64,000 bases of DNA, taken from contig FWCC01000162.1 of NCBI GenBank assembly GCA_900169235.1, positions 142,464-206,463 of the forward strand. The letters are read 5' to 3'. The notes under the pieces were generated by a model. The model was given only the letters and a program-made list of their open reading frames with translations, ran no database searches and was not told the origin of the DNA. Below, one piece after another: positions 1-11,700 of this stretch. This stretch comes from Zarea fungicola (Eukaryota > Ascomycota > Sordariomycetes > Hypocreales > Cordycipitaceae). The translations under genes and the position numbers were made by a program. Position 1 is the stretch's first letter. Each line of letters opens with the position of its first letter.

Positions 1-2
1 CA

Positions 3-170
3 GACGGCTATATGCATGGAAACAGCTCGCTGGGCTGGTACGAGACAGAGAATGGAGCGACGGCTGCCCAGATGTTTAACAACATGCAGTCAGGCATGGC
101 GGATGCGAATAAGCCGGATGAGTGGATGCAGATATTTAGGCTGGAGCTGCAGTGGCAGGAGGTTGAGTGA
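3..170 (+). CDS. C-terminal fragment of an unidentified protein
   Basis: An open frame enters from the left edge and runs 55 codons to a TGA at 168-170. It encodes a hydrophilic tail with several aromatic residues (GWYETENG near the start, then DEWMQIFRLELQWQEVE at the end). Composition and frame look like the last exon of a real fungal gene, and this frame is more protein-like than the overlapping frame that begins with ATG at 16. AT-rich sequence follows directly, as expected of a 3' UTR. I do not recognise the family. A tail of a regulator or metabolic enzyme would both fit. The start and the rest of the gene lie outside the window. Confidence 0.45.
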   Translation, partial: DGYMHGNSSLGWYETENGATAAQMFNNMQSGMADANKPDEWMQIFRLELQWQEVE

Positions 171-376
171 GGGAGCATCACAATATCACGGTGTGAAGTG
201 ATTTACATAAATATATAAGGAAAAAATACGATTGATTATTTTAACAATTCTAATATTACTGATAGAGTTATCAACGCTATGTTCTAGACAGTGCCAGTGA
301 ACTCGCGACTCTCACTTAGATTATATGCGAGGCCATTCTCTCTGTAATCAGAATTTCAGATGCTGGCGTTCATCTA

Positions 377-3300
377 TCAATTGTGAATAACGGCCGGGAA
401 AACAGGCGACCACTTCTCATTGATTGATACAGAGTACACTTGTAAAACCTGTACATTTCTCTGCAGCACTGCCTGTTGCAGCTCTTCAAACTCGATCTTG
501 ATGCCATGTTGAGAATCGATTGCAAACTGCCTGATCCCTTCTGGAAGACTGACCAAGAGGCTGGTGCCCTCCATACATAAACTCAGGTGCCTCTTGAAAC
601 TCTCATGAAGAAGACCCTTGTAAATTCTCGGGATATTTTTGCTGTTAAGCATGCGAGGGAAAAGGGACTCGTGTCCTTCCTGAATCACGGCGATCAAGTC
701 TGGAGCAGGCATCTGTCTCAGCACGAGCTCTAACATTCTTTGAACGTCATAGTCACTTAAGTTTGGCTGCTTAATTAAGACCCTAAATGCGAGTCTGGAA
801 ACACTACCTCCTCCTCTGTAAATTGTGAATAAACGTTCGATGGCAGAGGAGGGAAGACTCAAGACTCTTGTTAATGCATGACAAGCAACTTCTTGTACCT
901 CTGGCTCTGGGTTGATGAGGCCAGAACAGAGTTGATCAAGTGACGTATCTGGGTTCCTTGCAAATTCTTGCAAGGCGGCGACACGAGCGTCCGTGTCCAT
1001 ACCATTATACCTCAAAATTGGAGCGAGGGAAGCCCAATCAGACAATCGCATACGCTTTTTTAGTAATACGACTGACTCATTCTGAACGTAGAAGTCGCCT
1101 CTTGCATGAAGCGCCTGAATGCTCGATAGAAATCCATTTGGGAGCTCTGGTAGCTGGCACAGTGCCTTAATAATGGCAGTCTGCACAGTTCCGGAGACGT
1201 CACTGAGCAGCGACACCAGACGCTTCAGTAGTTTAGCACGCATGTCGCCACGCACTCGACCAGGAATGGCGAGCTGCATGCCCACGGTGGAAATAGCTAT
1301 TGACTGTACAAAGCATTCAGCATCATTCTGGAGCGCCACGACTTGCAGCAAGATCTCGTCAGATATGTAGGCCTGCTGACTTAAAACAAAAATGGCGTGG
1401 TATCGCGGCCATGCATCTGCACTATTTAAACCAGCCGAAATGTTCATAACAATTTTCTCGTTTAAATTTTTATGTTGCATTAATAATTTTGCAGCGTGAT
1501 TTTCGAAAAGATACGCAGCCTCGTCAAATGATTTTGAGTTGTCCGTATACTCTGGAGATTTGTGAAATCCCTTCGATATGCCCCGAAGGATTTCATCCGG
1601 GAGGGGAATGCTGCGCTCTAATGGTGCGAGAGCGTCTAAGGATTTGCCATAATCTGGACCATTAATCCATAAAGAAATGGCCTGGAGGAGCTCATTGATA
1701 ACACATCTTCCGTTCTTGAGTATGCGAAAGCACCATAGTAACTCGTGAAGATCTTGTGCCACAATGGCTTCCTTGGATTTTGCGTTTACAAGTTTGAGAA
1801 CCTTGTCAGGTAGTGTAGTTTGTTTGCCCAAGATTGCTTTGGCGCTGTAATGAAGAGGGCTTCTCTTATTCACAAAACACTCGACTAAATGTTGGACAAC
1901 AGACCAAGGCAGATTGGGGCGGTGATCCATTATTTTGAGCATGACTTCTGATAAAGCGAAGTCTTTGTCTTTCAGATGATTGGCAGCCAAATCAAAAACC
2001 CTTTGAGGTAAAACTGAGCGCCTTTTCAGTAAATCAGCTGCAAAGTCACGTAATTTCCCACCGTCGCCCACAAGTTGAGCAAGGAGGAAATCCAGAACCT
2101 CGTCCGGCAAATGTGATAGTCGAGCTAAGGCAGCAAATGCACTCCGACATGTGGAGCTGTTTTTTGTAAGCCTAGGTAGGATGTGTTCCTCTAAAGTACT
2201 TTTAGAGATCGAAGTGCGGTCCTCCAGCGATCTCAATAACTCATTTTGCTGAGAGTCGGATCCGCGTTTCAAGGCATGGTTTAGCGCGAGGGTAGGAAAC
2301 TCTTCCTGTGAGCTTGCTAGACACTTCCCTCTCCTCACTTTCCCTTTCCATATTGTCTCAAGAAGTAGCCACTCTCCGAGCTTTTCTTCCAAGCTTCTCT
2401 GTCTCTGGGGGTCAATCTTTGCTTCACTCAAGCAACGCATCACCAGTCGCTGATGTACAGAGCCAAAAAGGTCAAGCGGGGGTTGCTCGATTACATCCAT
2501 AAAATAATCTGCATGGCCAGGATCTTCTACATCAAGCAAGCCGGCGACAAATCTCCAAAAAACCTCGTACCGTGCTGTGTATTTGTGCTGGCTAAGGTAT
2601 TGCTCAGGTTTGCCCAAGTTCGTCCTTCCACGACGTTGTCCAAAAATCCAGAGCCGCCCCTCTGGATCCTTCCACTTCCGGACAAAGTACTGTGCTGCAA
2701 AGTACTCTTGGAAGGTTAGATGTATAAAATGATATGTTTGAGCGCCTGACCTCGATGGTGAGTTTGATGTGCGTACAAAGGATAGTTGCGGAAGCTGTTT
2801 ATCCGGCAAGATCTCCCCACCAATGAACTCCAATACCAGATTCTGGTATTCTGGATTGAACTCGACCTGATCGTTGTGGAATCCAGAGAAGGCAAGAAGC
2901 TCAAGAAATTGAACTATGTCAGATGCAACCCTTTTGCTTCCAGTTCTTCTCACATGGTTAGCCGTTACGGGTATACCTTCATGGCTCATCCCAAGTTTCA
3001 CGACATCCTTAGCCCAAAGTTTCCGTTCTATTGCAATGTATATGCCTGTCATAGTACCGATCGCCCCGAGACTGGCGTCACGCCACTGTTCCCACGTGTA
3101 ACATAAGGCCTCCAGCTGGATCGGGATGCGCACAAGGTTCCGCATTAGCCAGTGCTGCTTGAGAAACCCCAGCATTTCATCTGCATTGATGCTGCCGGAT
3201 TTACCAAATTCAGGCGCTGTGAAGCTCATTTTTATGTAGTCTTCTACCTGCTCTGGGTAGAAGCCGACGGTTTCGAGTTCCAGATCGAGACCTTTAAGAC

Positions 3301-5054
3301 CAGGGGGAAAATCTGCCGGAGGACGCGATGTGATGATAACATTCTGCTGATCAAGAAGCAAATTAAGGAAGCGAAAACTATTTCCGCCACCATCGAGATC
3401 TGAGAGAATTTCATCCAAACCATCAAGGAGAAACAAAGTCCTGTTGCCGACTATAGGTAAAGATTCCGACAAATGCTTTGCAAGCTCTCTCTCTTCAGTC
3501 TGGCTGAAAAATTCGTTATAGAAGAGGTCATGAAAGGAATGTATGTGCTGCTTTAGATGGCGAGCTTCTTTGAGGTGCCGTAGCGGCACCCATAGGATTC
3601 GATCGAAGGTTTTTGTCCACGAGCCCCATAGATCCGTCCGTGCTTTGTGATAATAGAAGCTGTAGATGATTTTTTTGCATAATGTGGTTTTTCCAACTCC
3701 TGCTTGCCCTCGAATCATAATTCTTCGAGGCATCTTGCCATCTCGCTGCTGAAATAGCGACGCCAACCCCACAAGTTGTGCTGTGTCCGGCATCTGAACC
3801 TCCTGCCGAGCGCTGAGTGAAAATGCCGAGACGCTACCATGAGGTCTATTCGTGTCACGTTGACTACCAATTCCCAATTCTACAAGCGTAAGGTTGATAT
3901 AACACTGCTTCATAGGCAACGAGTCCCCTGAAAGACGCTCGATGCGCAGCCGTTCGTGGGTATAGCAATTGTCTCGTATGGATTTGTCAACCCGATTTAA
4001 GAGTGTTGGTGCCAAAGCTTCCTCAGCGATAAATTGAATTCTACCAGCAACCACTTTATAACTAGGACAGTTCATGCCGTTAAACTTATTCATTAGACAA
4101 TGGTTCCGTAGTAGTTGCACAGGGTCCCGAATCATGTCCAGCGTAGCCGATGATTTGTCAACCAGCTAAACAAGTTAGTCGCGACATGAACGACGGGTGA
4201 ATTTTTTTTTAAATGCTTACCAGTCTTTTCTTTTCGTACAGGGAAATTCCAGGGATTAGCTTCCGCATCAGAGTTGTCTTTTCGCCTTCGTAGAAGCTAG
4301 CTAGTTGAATCTTCCTACTCGGGTCGTTGCATAAACTGGTGAAATCGGAGACAAGTGCGGTGAGCTCAAAGGTCGGGCTCACAACAATGTCAAATAATTT
4401 GCTCAGGTTTTGACGTTTGAACCGGCCCTGAGCTTTTAATAGCCTTTCGGCCCATTTGGCGACATATTGAAGTGAGGTACCTCGGAACGGTGTTGCCAGG
4501 AAAACAATCCCACATGTAGATTGGAGGACGCGGGCGTAAACGCTGCCCTTCTGAGCTGCAATTACAAGGGCTTGAGCCAAGAGAAGACCTCCAACACACG
4601 ATGCAATGAAAAGGATGGGCCGAGGCTCGATCCTTGCATCATCTCTCAACACTTCTCTCTGGATACCCTCCAATACAAGTCGAGCATATTCGGTCATTGC
4701 CATTTTGATCTGTTCCAGTGATTGAAATAGACCGGCAGGCCAGTCGCATGTAAAAATGCGCGCCTGTGCCATCTGGCTTGGAAGCATATTCACATCTGCG
4801 AGCCAGTTGACAGTAGGCCCGTTGTCTGCTGGGGGCCTCCACGTCCAAGTGTCTGGCGATTGCGTACCCAAGCCATGGATCGCAATGATGTCAATTTCGG
4901 TTGTGCTTTCATCTCGGTCAGTTGTAATAAGGCTGAGTTGGACACCATGCATTGCACGAGGCAAGGTGTGGCGCGCTCGTGAGGAATGAGATCTAGATGA
5001 TCGTATTACAACCATTTCCCCTGATATATTCTGAAGGCTGTGTCTCACAGACAC
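377..5054 (-). CDS. NLR-like protein: esterase (SesB-like)-NACHT-HEAT repeats
   Basis: Two exons. Exon 1 is 5054-4221 (278 codons), the intron is 4220-4166 (GTAAGC...TTTAG, branch GACTAAC, 55 nt), and exon 2 is 4165-377. The join keeps frame and gives about 1,540 residues. The N-terminal ~270 residues are an alpha/beta-hydrolase of the type fused to fungal NLRs: IIAIHGLGTQSPDTW near residue 56, and a nucleophile elbow reading FIASCVGGLLLAQAL, where the usual Ser is Cys. A NACHT NTPase follows, with Walker A GQAGVGKTT (about 431-439) and Walker B LFLLDGLDE (about 523-531). From about residue 950 to the end there are ten or more degenerate helical repeats, many opening with LP (LPDEVL, LPQRVF, LPWSVV, LPDKVL, LPDEIL), which fit HEAT repeats. 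Related fungal NLRs act in heterokaryon incompatibility or xenorecognition and cell death; that role here is inferred. No partner gene is visible nearby. Confidence 0.88.
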
Positions 5055-6653
5055 TGCCTAAGCTGTCTATTTCTTCTTCTAGAAAGAGTAGATTGTGGAT
5101 ATCGTAGTGATAGAACAGCGAGTGACATCACTACTCAAAAAGATGGGGAAATTGAATGATTAAAATTGCTTTTCGAACAAGACATGATGGGCAAAAACTG
5201 GCCTGCCTGTAGTAAATAGACTGTGGAGGTAATTGACGAGCCCGACACTTTTGATTATGCGTCATCTGGCCGTCCAGGCGCTTGAGACATTACCCCCCTG
5301 CCACATTGCTTCTATTTTAAGAATCTGCTGGGCACAGTCCACCCTAGCCGTTACTGGAATCTGCAGCTATCCAGTTACGAGATTCAGGGGGGAACTGTGG
5401 TGACCACGGGCGGACCAGCTCCGGCTCATTGGCAATCATTGCAAGGCTTATTTGATAAATTTCATTTTAAATCTGTTTATTATGCATTGAGCGGGGTTAG
5501 CAAGGGCTGTGGGAGCGGCGGGACATCGTTCGCCTCACCTTTCTTCCATGTGGCCCAGAAGTGGGATTTATTACACCACATTGTTTCAAGATGTGAGGAC
5601 GCGGCCCTTCTCAACTTGCTGCGGTTTCTAGTACCGGGTTAAATAAAGAATCTTCACTTCGGTTCCTGTAGAAGCTACTCTAGAAGTCCTCTATATCGGA
5701 ATGTCTCATCTGACCGTGTGCGGTTTATGAAAGCGACGGATGAAGAATATATTCGCTGATGGGACTGTATACTTGTGTTCGATATAAGAATGCACAGTTT
5801 TTTTTCATCCACTGATATTAAAACATTTTATTCAAGTAAAGTGATTTCACTGTTTGATACGGAGTACTTCGTACAATCTCGATACTCCCCCCCAAATTTT
5901 CCTTGGCCTGGCAAGCTTCCCGTCTATTTTGGTCCTCTCACCTGAAACAGGAAATTTACAAGCAATAGTATATTAGCAATGGAAAAATCACTGGCAATAA
6001 GAAAATCACTAGTTATAGGGAAACCACCAGCAACATGAAAATTACAAGCAGAACAGATCCCTACATTGTCTGGACGCCACGGCGCTTCAAGCACCACTAA
6101 GGCCATGGTAGTTATGTCGGGAAGTGGTAAGCTGCAGCCATCGCAAAGCTGCACCACTGGCTGGCTCATTTGACACCCTGCAACGAAGCTGCGGCCGTCG
6201 GTTTCATACTTGAAATTACACCCGAGCCCCCAGGGCACTACTCAGCAGCTTGAATCTGGCGACTGCGCCCAGCTTGAGCCTTGATATGTAAATAGTTATA
6301 AAAAATAAACGCTGCCCCATTGACGCATGGTACCGCAGGACATGTTGCTCTATTTGGTAAAGTTCGTCCAGGCGAACTAACTAAGTAACTAGTCAACTAC
6401 TAGCTATGTCCAACTCCATCTGTCAAACTCTTCCCGGCACTAAAGGGTACTTTTTTACCAACTCCGGTTCAAGCTTGCCCTACATCTGATCTGATCTAGG
6501 TTGACAATAATTCATCGTTAGAGCGCCGATATTCCGTTCCACACGCGCCTCCTTCGCATCTTGTCGCCAGAGTCACCATCTTCATCGACGGCGAGTACAG
6601 CTGATGGCGCTTTCTCAACGGCTAATTCGGCCGAGAGTCGTCGCCGCTCGGTC
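5055..6653. other. Intergenic, no supported gene
   Basis: This stretch divides the NLR and the DUF6601 gene and should hold the promoters of both, which are transcribed away from each other. I see only short frames without start codons or recognisable motifs. There is an AT-rich part around 5,750-5,900 and a TACGGAGTAC-type motif near 5,860, common in ascomycete intergenic DNA. An upstream exon of the DUF6601 gene cannot be excluded, because an ATG at 6406 opens a 26-codon frame. Confidence 0.6.
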
Positions 6654-7757
6654 ATGGCCAACTTTTGTCACCTCTTCCCGGCGTCATTCCACACTGGGGA
6701 GCATAAACAAAAGATTGAATCTATTAATGAGAACAACGTTTCCGAGTTCCTCGCCTGTGAATTCTCCCTGAAACGTGTCGATGAAATCTACGGGAAGCTC
6801 TGGCGCGTTGGCTATCCAAGAGCGCCGAACTCAATGAGCAGCCAGGCCGTGCGGGGGCGGACCATTGTGCATACCGACAGCCTTGATATGCACCTGGTTT
6901 GGAACGATGGGAGAATCTTTGTCAAGCCGCTACCCCACTACCTACTTGAGCCTGACATTTGGGCAGAACTCCTCGGCAAAGTCGGCACGGAGAAGACACA
7001 GGCAGATGCAGATCGTCAAGCCGAGATCCGGTCGGCCGCGTTGGGATTCCTATACAGCTATGTGTGCCTATTGTCCGACCGTGTTGATTTTGAGCTGGCC
7101 ATAAGAGAAGGACTTTTACCAAGTGACATTGACAAGTCGAGATGGGCAGAATGGCGGACGTTTTCGGCAGAGATCCTAAGACCCGAGGTTGTTCACGCGG
7201 TACACCGGCGTTTCAATTACGGGGAGCTGCGACTGGACAGGTTGAACTGGATCTACATATTCAAAGACATCCCTCGCTTCAACCTTTATCATAACCCATG
7301 GAACACATACACCGATGTTGTTGTTAGTAACGTGGCCGGGATCACAGCCATCACGGTATATCTAGTCGTTCTCCTAACAGCAATGCAAGTTGGCCTAGCG
7401 ACGAACAAGCTCAAAGACAACAAAGCATTCAACGGTGCCTCATACGGCTTCACCATATTTGCCATCTTCACACCCATTGTTGCCCTTGTTCTTGGCATTA
7501 TGTTTCTGCTGGTTGTTGTGATTCAGAACTGGAAAAGTGCACAAAATGCCAAGCTTGTCCTTGAAAGCGCATCGAATCACCAGAATCAGGCCATAGAGGG
7601 CGGTTTCACGGTAGGAGATGCTGGAGGGGTAGGCCCAGCGGCCCACGAAGAGCAATTGACATACTTGGGCAATGGGACCGAAGGTTTGCATAGTGCCCGT
7701 AATGCTCACCTGCGGACGCAGAGGTCTACGTCACATCGAAAGGAACTTATCGTGTGA
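6654..7757 (+). CDS. DUF6601-like two-TM membrane protein
   Basis: The start is the first in-frame ATG (MANFCHLFPASF), giving 367 residues. The frame is open back to 6522 but without an ATG, so an upstream exon is possible. The body carries motifs I associate with fungal DUF6601 proteins: LVWNDGRIFVKPLP, then a helical region with LGFLYSYVCLL and FNYGELRLDRLNWIY, then FNLYHNPWNTYTDVV. Two hydrophobic segments follow, AGITAITVYLVVLLTAMQVG and an IFAIFTPIVALVLGIMFLL region, ending in a polar tail. The central sequence LTAMQVGLATNKL is strongly family-like. This predicts a membrane protein with a large N-terminal cytosolic part. The function of the family is unknown. Such proteins are sometimes mislabelled subtilisin-like in databases; no protease motif is present here. 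Confidence 0.8.
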   Translation: MANFCHLFPASFHTGEHKQKIESINENNVSEFLACEFSLKRVDEIYGKLWRVGYPRAPNSMSSQAVRGRTIVHTDSLDMHLVWNDGRIFVKPLPHYLLEPDIWAELLGKVGTEKTQADADRQAEIRSAALGFLYSYVCLLSDRVDFELAIREGLLPSDIDKSRWAEWRTFSAEILRPEVVHAVHRRFNYGELRLDRLNWIYIFKDIPRFNLYHNPWNTYTDVVVSNVAGITAITVYLVVLLTAMQVGLATNKLKDNKAFNGASYGFTIFAIFTPIVALVLGIMFLLVVVIQNWKSAQNAKLVLESASNHQNQAIEGGFTVGDAGGVGPAAHEEQLTYLGNGTEGLHSARNAHLRTQRSTSHRKELIV

Positions 7758-7962
7758 AGGAGGGCAGCGTATGTCACTGTGTCTAAAAATATCACTCAAA
7801 GTATTCAGCCACAGGGAGTAGCAGCCGGCTTCATCGATATCCAACTGCAATAGCAGGAGCCGTATTCTGCACGACATGATATTGAGTGATTGATGAAACG
7901 AATAATGAATAAAGACTATTACGATTTCATAAAATAAAAGCACCCCAGAATAAAACAGAATG

Positions 7963-8780
7963 CTATTTGCAGCGACCGCTAGGCTTAACATTGAGCAACG
8001 CCGCAAAGGGATCATCACACGGATCCGTCGTCCGTCTATGCTCCGTCACGCTCACAATCTTGTCCACAATCTCATTTCCGTAATGTTGCTCCATAAACGC
8101 AAGCGTCAGATTAATTCCCGACACCACGCCCGAAGATGTCCATATATTGCCATCCACGACCCAACGTGCCGGCGACGTCCACTCCACACCGTTGCCCAGC
8201 GTCACAATCCGATCCCACGAGGATTTGTTGCTCGTGGCGCGCCGGCCGTCCAGTATGCCAGCCCGCGCCGCGATGCCCGCGCCGGTGCAGATGGTTATGA
8301 GGTGCTGCACCCTGGGGTACGTTTTTCGCACGAAATCCACCACGGCGGTAATGTTGCCGACGCGCTCGCCGCCGCCGCCGGGGACGAAGAGCACGTCAAT
8401 GTCGGCGGGCGGCTGGGCAAAGGTGTGTGTCGGGTTGAGGGAGAGCTGAAAGTATGAGTGCTGTCGATTGACTTTGGGGCTTTCGGGGCGCATCCATTTG
8501 GGAGACATGCTCTCCGCGACGAGGCTGAGGTTCATATGTGTGGTGGAGGCGAGGAGCGCGAGGAGCTCAACAGAGCCAGCAACGTCGAGAACATCAAAGA
8601 AGTCGTATAGAACAACAGCCCAATTTCGGGGAGGTTCTACAGTTTTCAGTTTTTCTTTGTATGATGAGGGCACTGTAAAAAGAGAGAATAAATACGGTTC
8701 TTACCTTGGGTGCTGTTGGATTTAGAGGCAGCAAATGCGGGTATGGAAAAGGCCAAGAGGGAGAGTAATTGCCAGTGCAT
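7963..8780 (-). CDS. Secreted DJ-1/PfpI-family protein
   Basis: A GTG-initiated frame at 8673 has a better start upstream. ATG at 8780 begins a signal-peptide-like exon (MHWQLLSLLAFSIPAFAA) running to 8705, followed by GTAAGA. The obvious acceptor (TTTTTACAG, exon from 8672) gives a 32 nt intron, short for a fungus. A second acceptor, CTGTAG ending at 8637, keeps the same frame, gives 68 nt and removes twelve codons. Both join to PPRNWAVVLYDFFDVLDVAG, the classic DJ-1/PfpI opening. The nucleophile elbow is ITICTGAGIAARAG with Cys, and a VVDGNIWTSSGVVSGINL segment follows, as in this superfamily. The product is about 240-260 residues and probably enters the secretory pathway. Activity cannot be assigned: the family includes isonitrile hydratases, glyoxalases, chaperones and AraC-type sensor domains. 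Confidence 0.82.
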
Positions 8781-11700
8781 ATTTTTCGGCTTTCTTTCCC
8801 GCCAACTCTCTTTTACACATGCGTAAATTTATGTCGGGAAAACAGTTCTGAACGAAAGGTGTTTATGCGTTTAGTTGAATCACAATGCCGACGTCTTGTC
8901 TAAAGGGCTGAATAAAGGTAGCCAGGCATGAGCTTAACCACACATGACAGTTGTTTTTATACCTGGTTGTTGTTTCCAATTGCTTTACAGTTTATTAATT
9001 ACGAAACATAAATTCTCCTTCCATGTAACCCTTTGGTTCAATTAACGAGATTGACACATGTATCCCATCAATTCGGATCTGGCTGGGTAGCACAGGTCTG
9101 AGCTGTGACAGTGAGTGGGCCAAGGTTACTCTGATGACTTGTGCACTGTCCTTTATCTGTTTCACTAACAGAAGCCGAATACAACTGTGATGAGCAGACG
9201 CCACAAACGTACCAAATACACTATCGTGCTTTCTCAATAGAAGGAATAGGGGGGCTGAATCGAGCCTATCTGTGCGCAAAATGTATTGAGCAGATTAGAT
9301 TATGCTGTAGTCTTGGAAAGCACTGCACTAGTCATCGCGATACAAGTACCAATCTAAATACACATTTGATATGGTGACCTTGCGGCTTGAGTCTGCCAAA
9401 TATGAGAGGGACGATTGTCGACACGGGTCCTATTGACCTCTGTGCAGTTGTTCCTTGGACTTTTGGATCCAGCTGGCCACAGCAAATGGTCATGTAAATT
9501 TTATTGTCATTCATGTCGCCAATTGTATGAATCAATTGGCTGATACACCTAAAATATGAACTGCAAAGAACTTACAAATACACAAAATGGCTCGACGATG
9601 AAAGCCCTGTAGATTTCGGTGCGGGAATTTCCAAAATCAGATAGCACCACGTCTTCAACTAACCAGTCATCAGAGTCGGGCCATTTAACTTTAGGGCAGG
9701 GGCAGTAAGGAGTGTCAAAATCACATTGAACGATTCCTCTTCTTCAACCTGAAAACGTTCCCCCACCCATCAGTTCGCCAGCGACCGTATCATTTTATTT
9801 TCAGCTGCATGTGGGTTCCTTGTAAGTCGACGGGCTGCGCGTATTTAAAACTTTAAAATGAAGCATGCTTTACTATGGGCGTCTTTGTATCCAGATTCGC
9901 AAGCTGATAAGGCGTCAAACAGCATTGGCGGTACTATTGCCGTTTTTGGTCTGCTTCGTAGATCGGGCCGCGTCACAATGCAACTGTGTTGAGTCATGTT
10001 CCAGAAACGCCCTCAGCAAGTACCCTGTCTCTTTGGCAAACTGATTGAAAACAAAGCTATTGGATGCATCATGGATTTCTATTGCATTTTAGGACCGCAA
10101 TTAAGCAAAACATGGTGGGTGTTGTATTGTTTCCCAAGACTTTTCAGAGTTGAAACTCCATTACCTTCTCTTAATGAAACTGTTTTGGCTAGTTTTTATG
10201 AATGGTCCACATTTAAACGAGGTTTAGCTATGAGTTCAACAATTTGGCTTTGAAACTGCGGGACTCAACGATGAGTGAATAACTAGTTGGTTCACAACGG
10301 AATGTTTTTTTTATTCCTAGCCTCTCTGGGAATCGGGCTGAGCATGTTAGCCTCAGTCCCCAGAGCCCACCCACCATCCGGCAGGTTTTAAGCCCTGTGT
10401 CCCTCAGCCGAGATTTGACGCACTCTGGGTCTGGGTGGAAAGTGGTGCCTCTTGGTGGAAAGTGGTGCCTTGTCAGCATAGGTTGCTCTCTTCGGCTTAC
10501 TCCGTACTCCGTTCCTTTGCAATTTCATTTCTATAAGTTTTGGGGCTTGGGGCGAAAACTCCAAGGAGAAAAGCAGCCGGAGGCTTGTTACGTGAGCACC
10601 CAGCGGGCTTATCTGGGTCGGCTCCGGCTCCGAGTATATGTCCGCCTGTAACACTGTCTGACCACCTTCGGGTACCTCGGTCCCTTTTTCTAGACCCCCC
10701 ACCCTTTCCAAGAGATGGCATGGACTAATAAAGGCTTTGGAGTTAGGAGCGGTATTGTAAGCAGCGCTTTGCTATGTGATTGGGGTTCGAAAGGGATAAC
10801 GAACCGTGGCCAGTGTGAATCAGCCACGGAGGGGGGGGCAAGACCTTTGTAGCTGCAGTGGTACTTTGAATAGAGCTTGTTGGAATTAGGAGCATTTAAA
10901 CGTAATATTTGCGAGAATTGATGAATATTTATATATGCAAATTACTCAATGGTAGCAACGTCACACTATAACCTATCCCCATGGTTGTTGGAGAGCTTAT
11001 TCAATGGGTATACGGACGACCCACTAGATAGGTCTCCTCGTCTGGAAATTTGACAAAGAAGTAAGCATTAACGCTGCTATTGTCTGCTCCAAATATGTGG
11101 CATGGTTGGTTAGGGTTGTGCCGTGATGCAAGATTAGTATTGCACTGTATGATGAACTTGGTAAAAACTGCTCCTTTGTTTGCTTTCGCGATACTCTGTT
11201 TTGTTCATCCAACCGTGATTTGTGTTTGACGCCGCGCCGGACATCAGATAGCAAGCCAGTAGTGTCTGTTCTTCCGGTAAAGAGTTCAATAAGCGCAGAG
11301 CTGATCGCTATGTATATCGAAGTGGGTGGTTGAGAATAACGGTAACTAACGTTATAAACCACGATGTGGCAAGGGCTGGACAGGGACGGCACTTGCCGAG
11401 AAGTTTCAGGGTATGGAGGCCCTGTGACTTTGGAGTTGTGTTGGTCAGCACATACTTGCGTATAGTCAAAGGAACTGCAAAGCCAAGAAGTTGGTAACTA
11501 TCTTTTTAATTAATTGATATTCTTAGTAGTTATTCGTTTTATTATTATTATTTCTAATTGAAGGATTTCATGCCCTTTGTAAATATCTGACAAATGCTGA
11601 ATGAAAATTGGAATTGGAGGTCTGGGCAATTGGAAGCCTTGATTCAAGGTGCAATGCAAGCAGTGCATTTCGTTTTCTTTTTTCATAGGGCTGGAACTTC

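Noticed and set aside
5924..6238. 104-codon minus-strand frame with paired Cys residues
   Set aside because: No proper ATG context or splice structure; the Cys spacing does not match a zinc fold and the DNA shows local repeats that explain the frame.
10388..10728. Cluster of 60-107 codon frames on both strands
   Set aside because: A locally GC-rich block has few stops in all frames; none of the translations looks like a protein.
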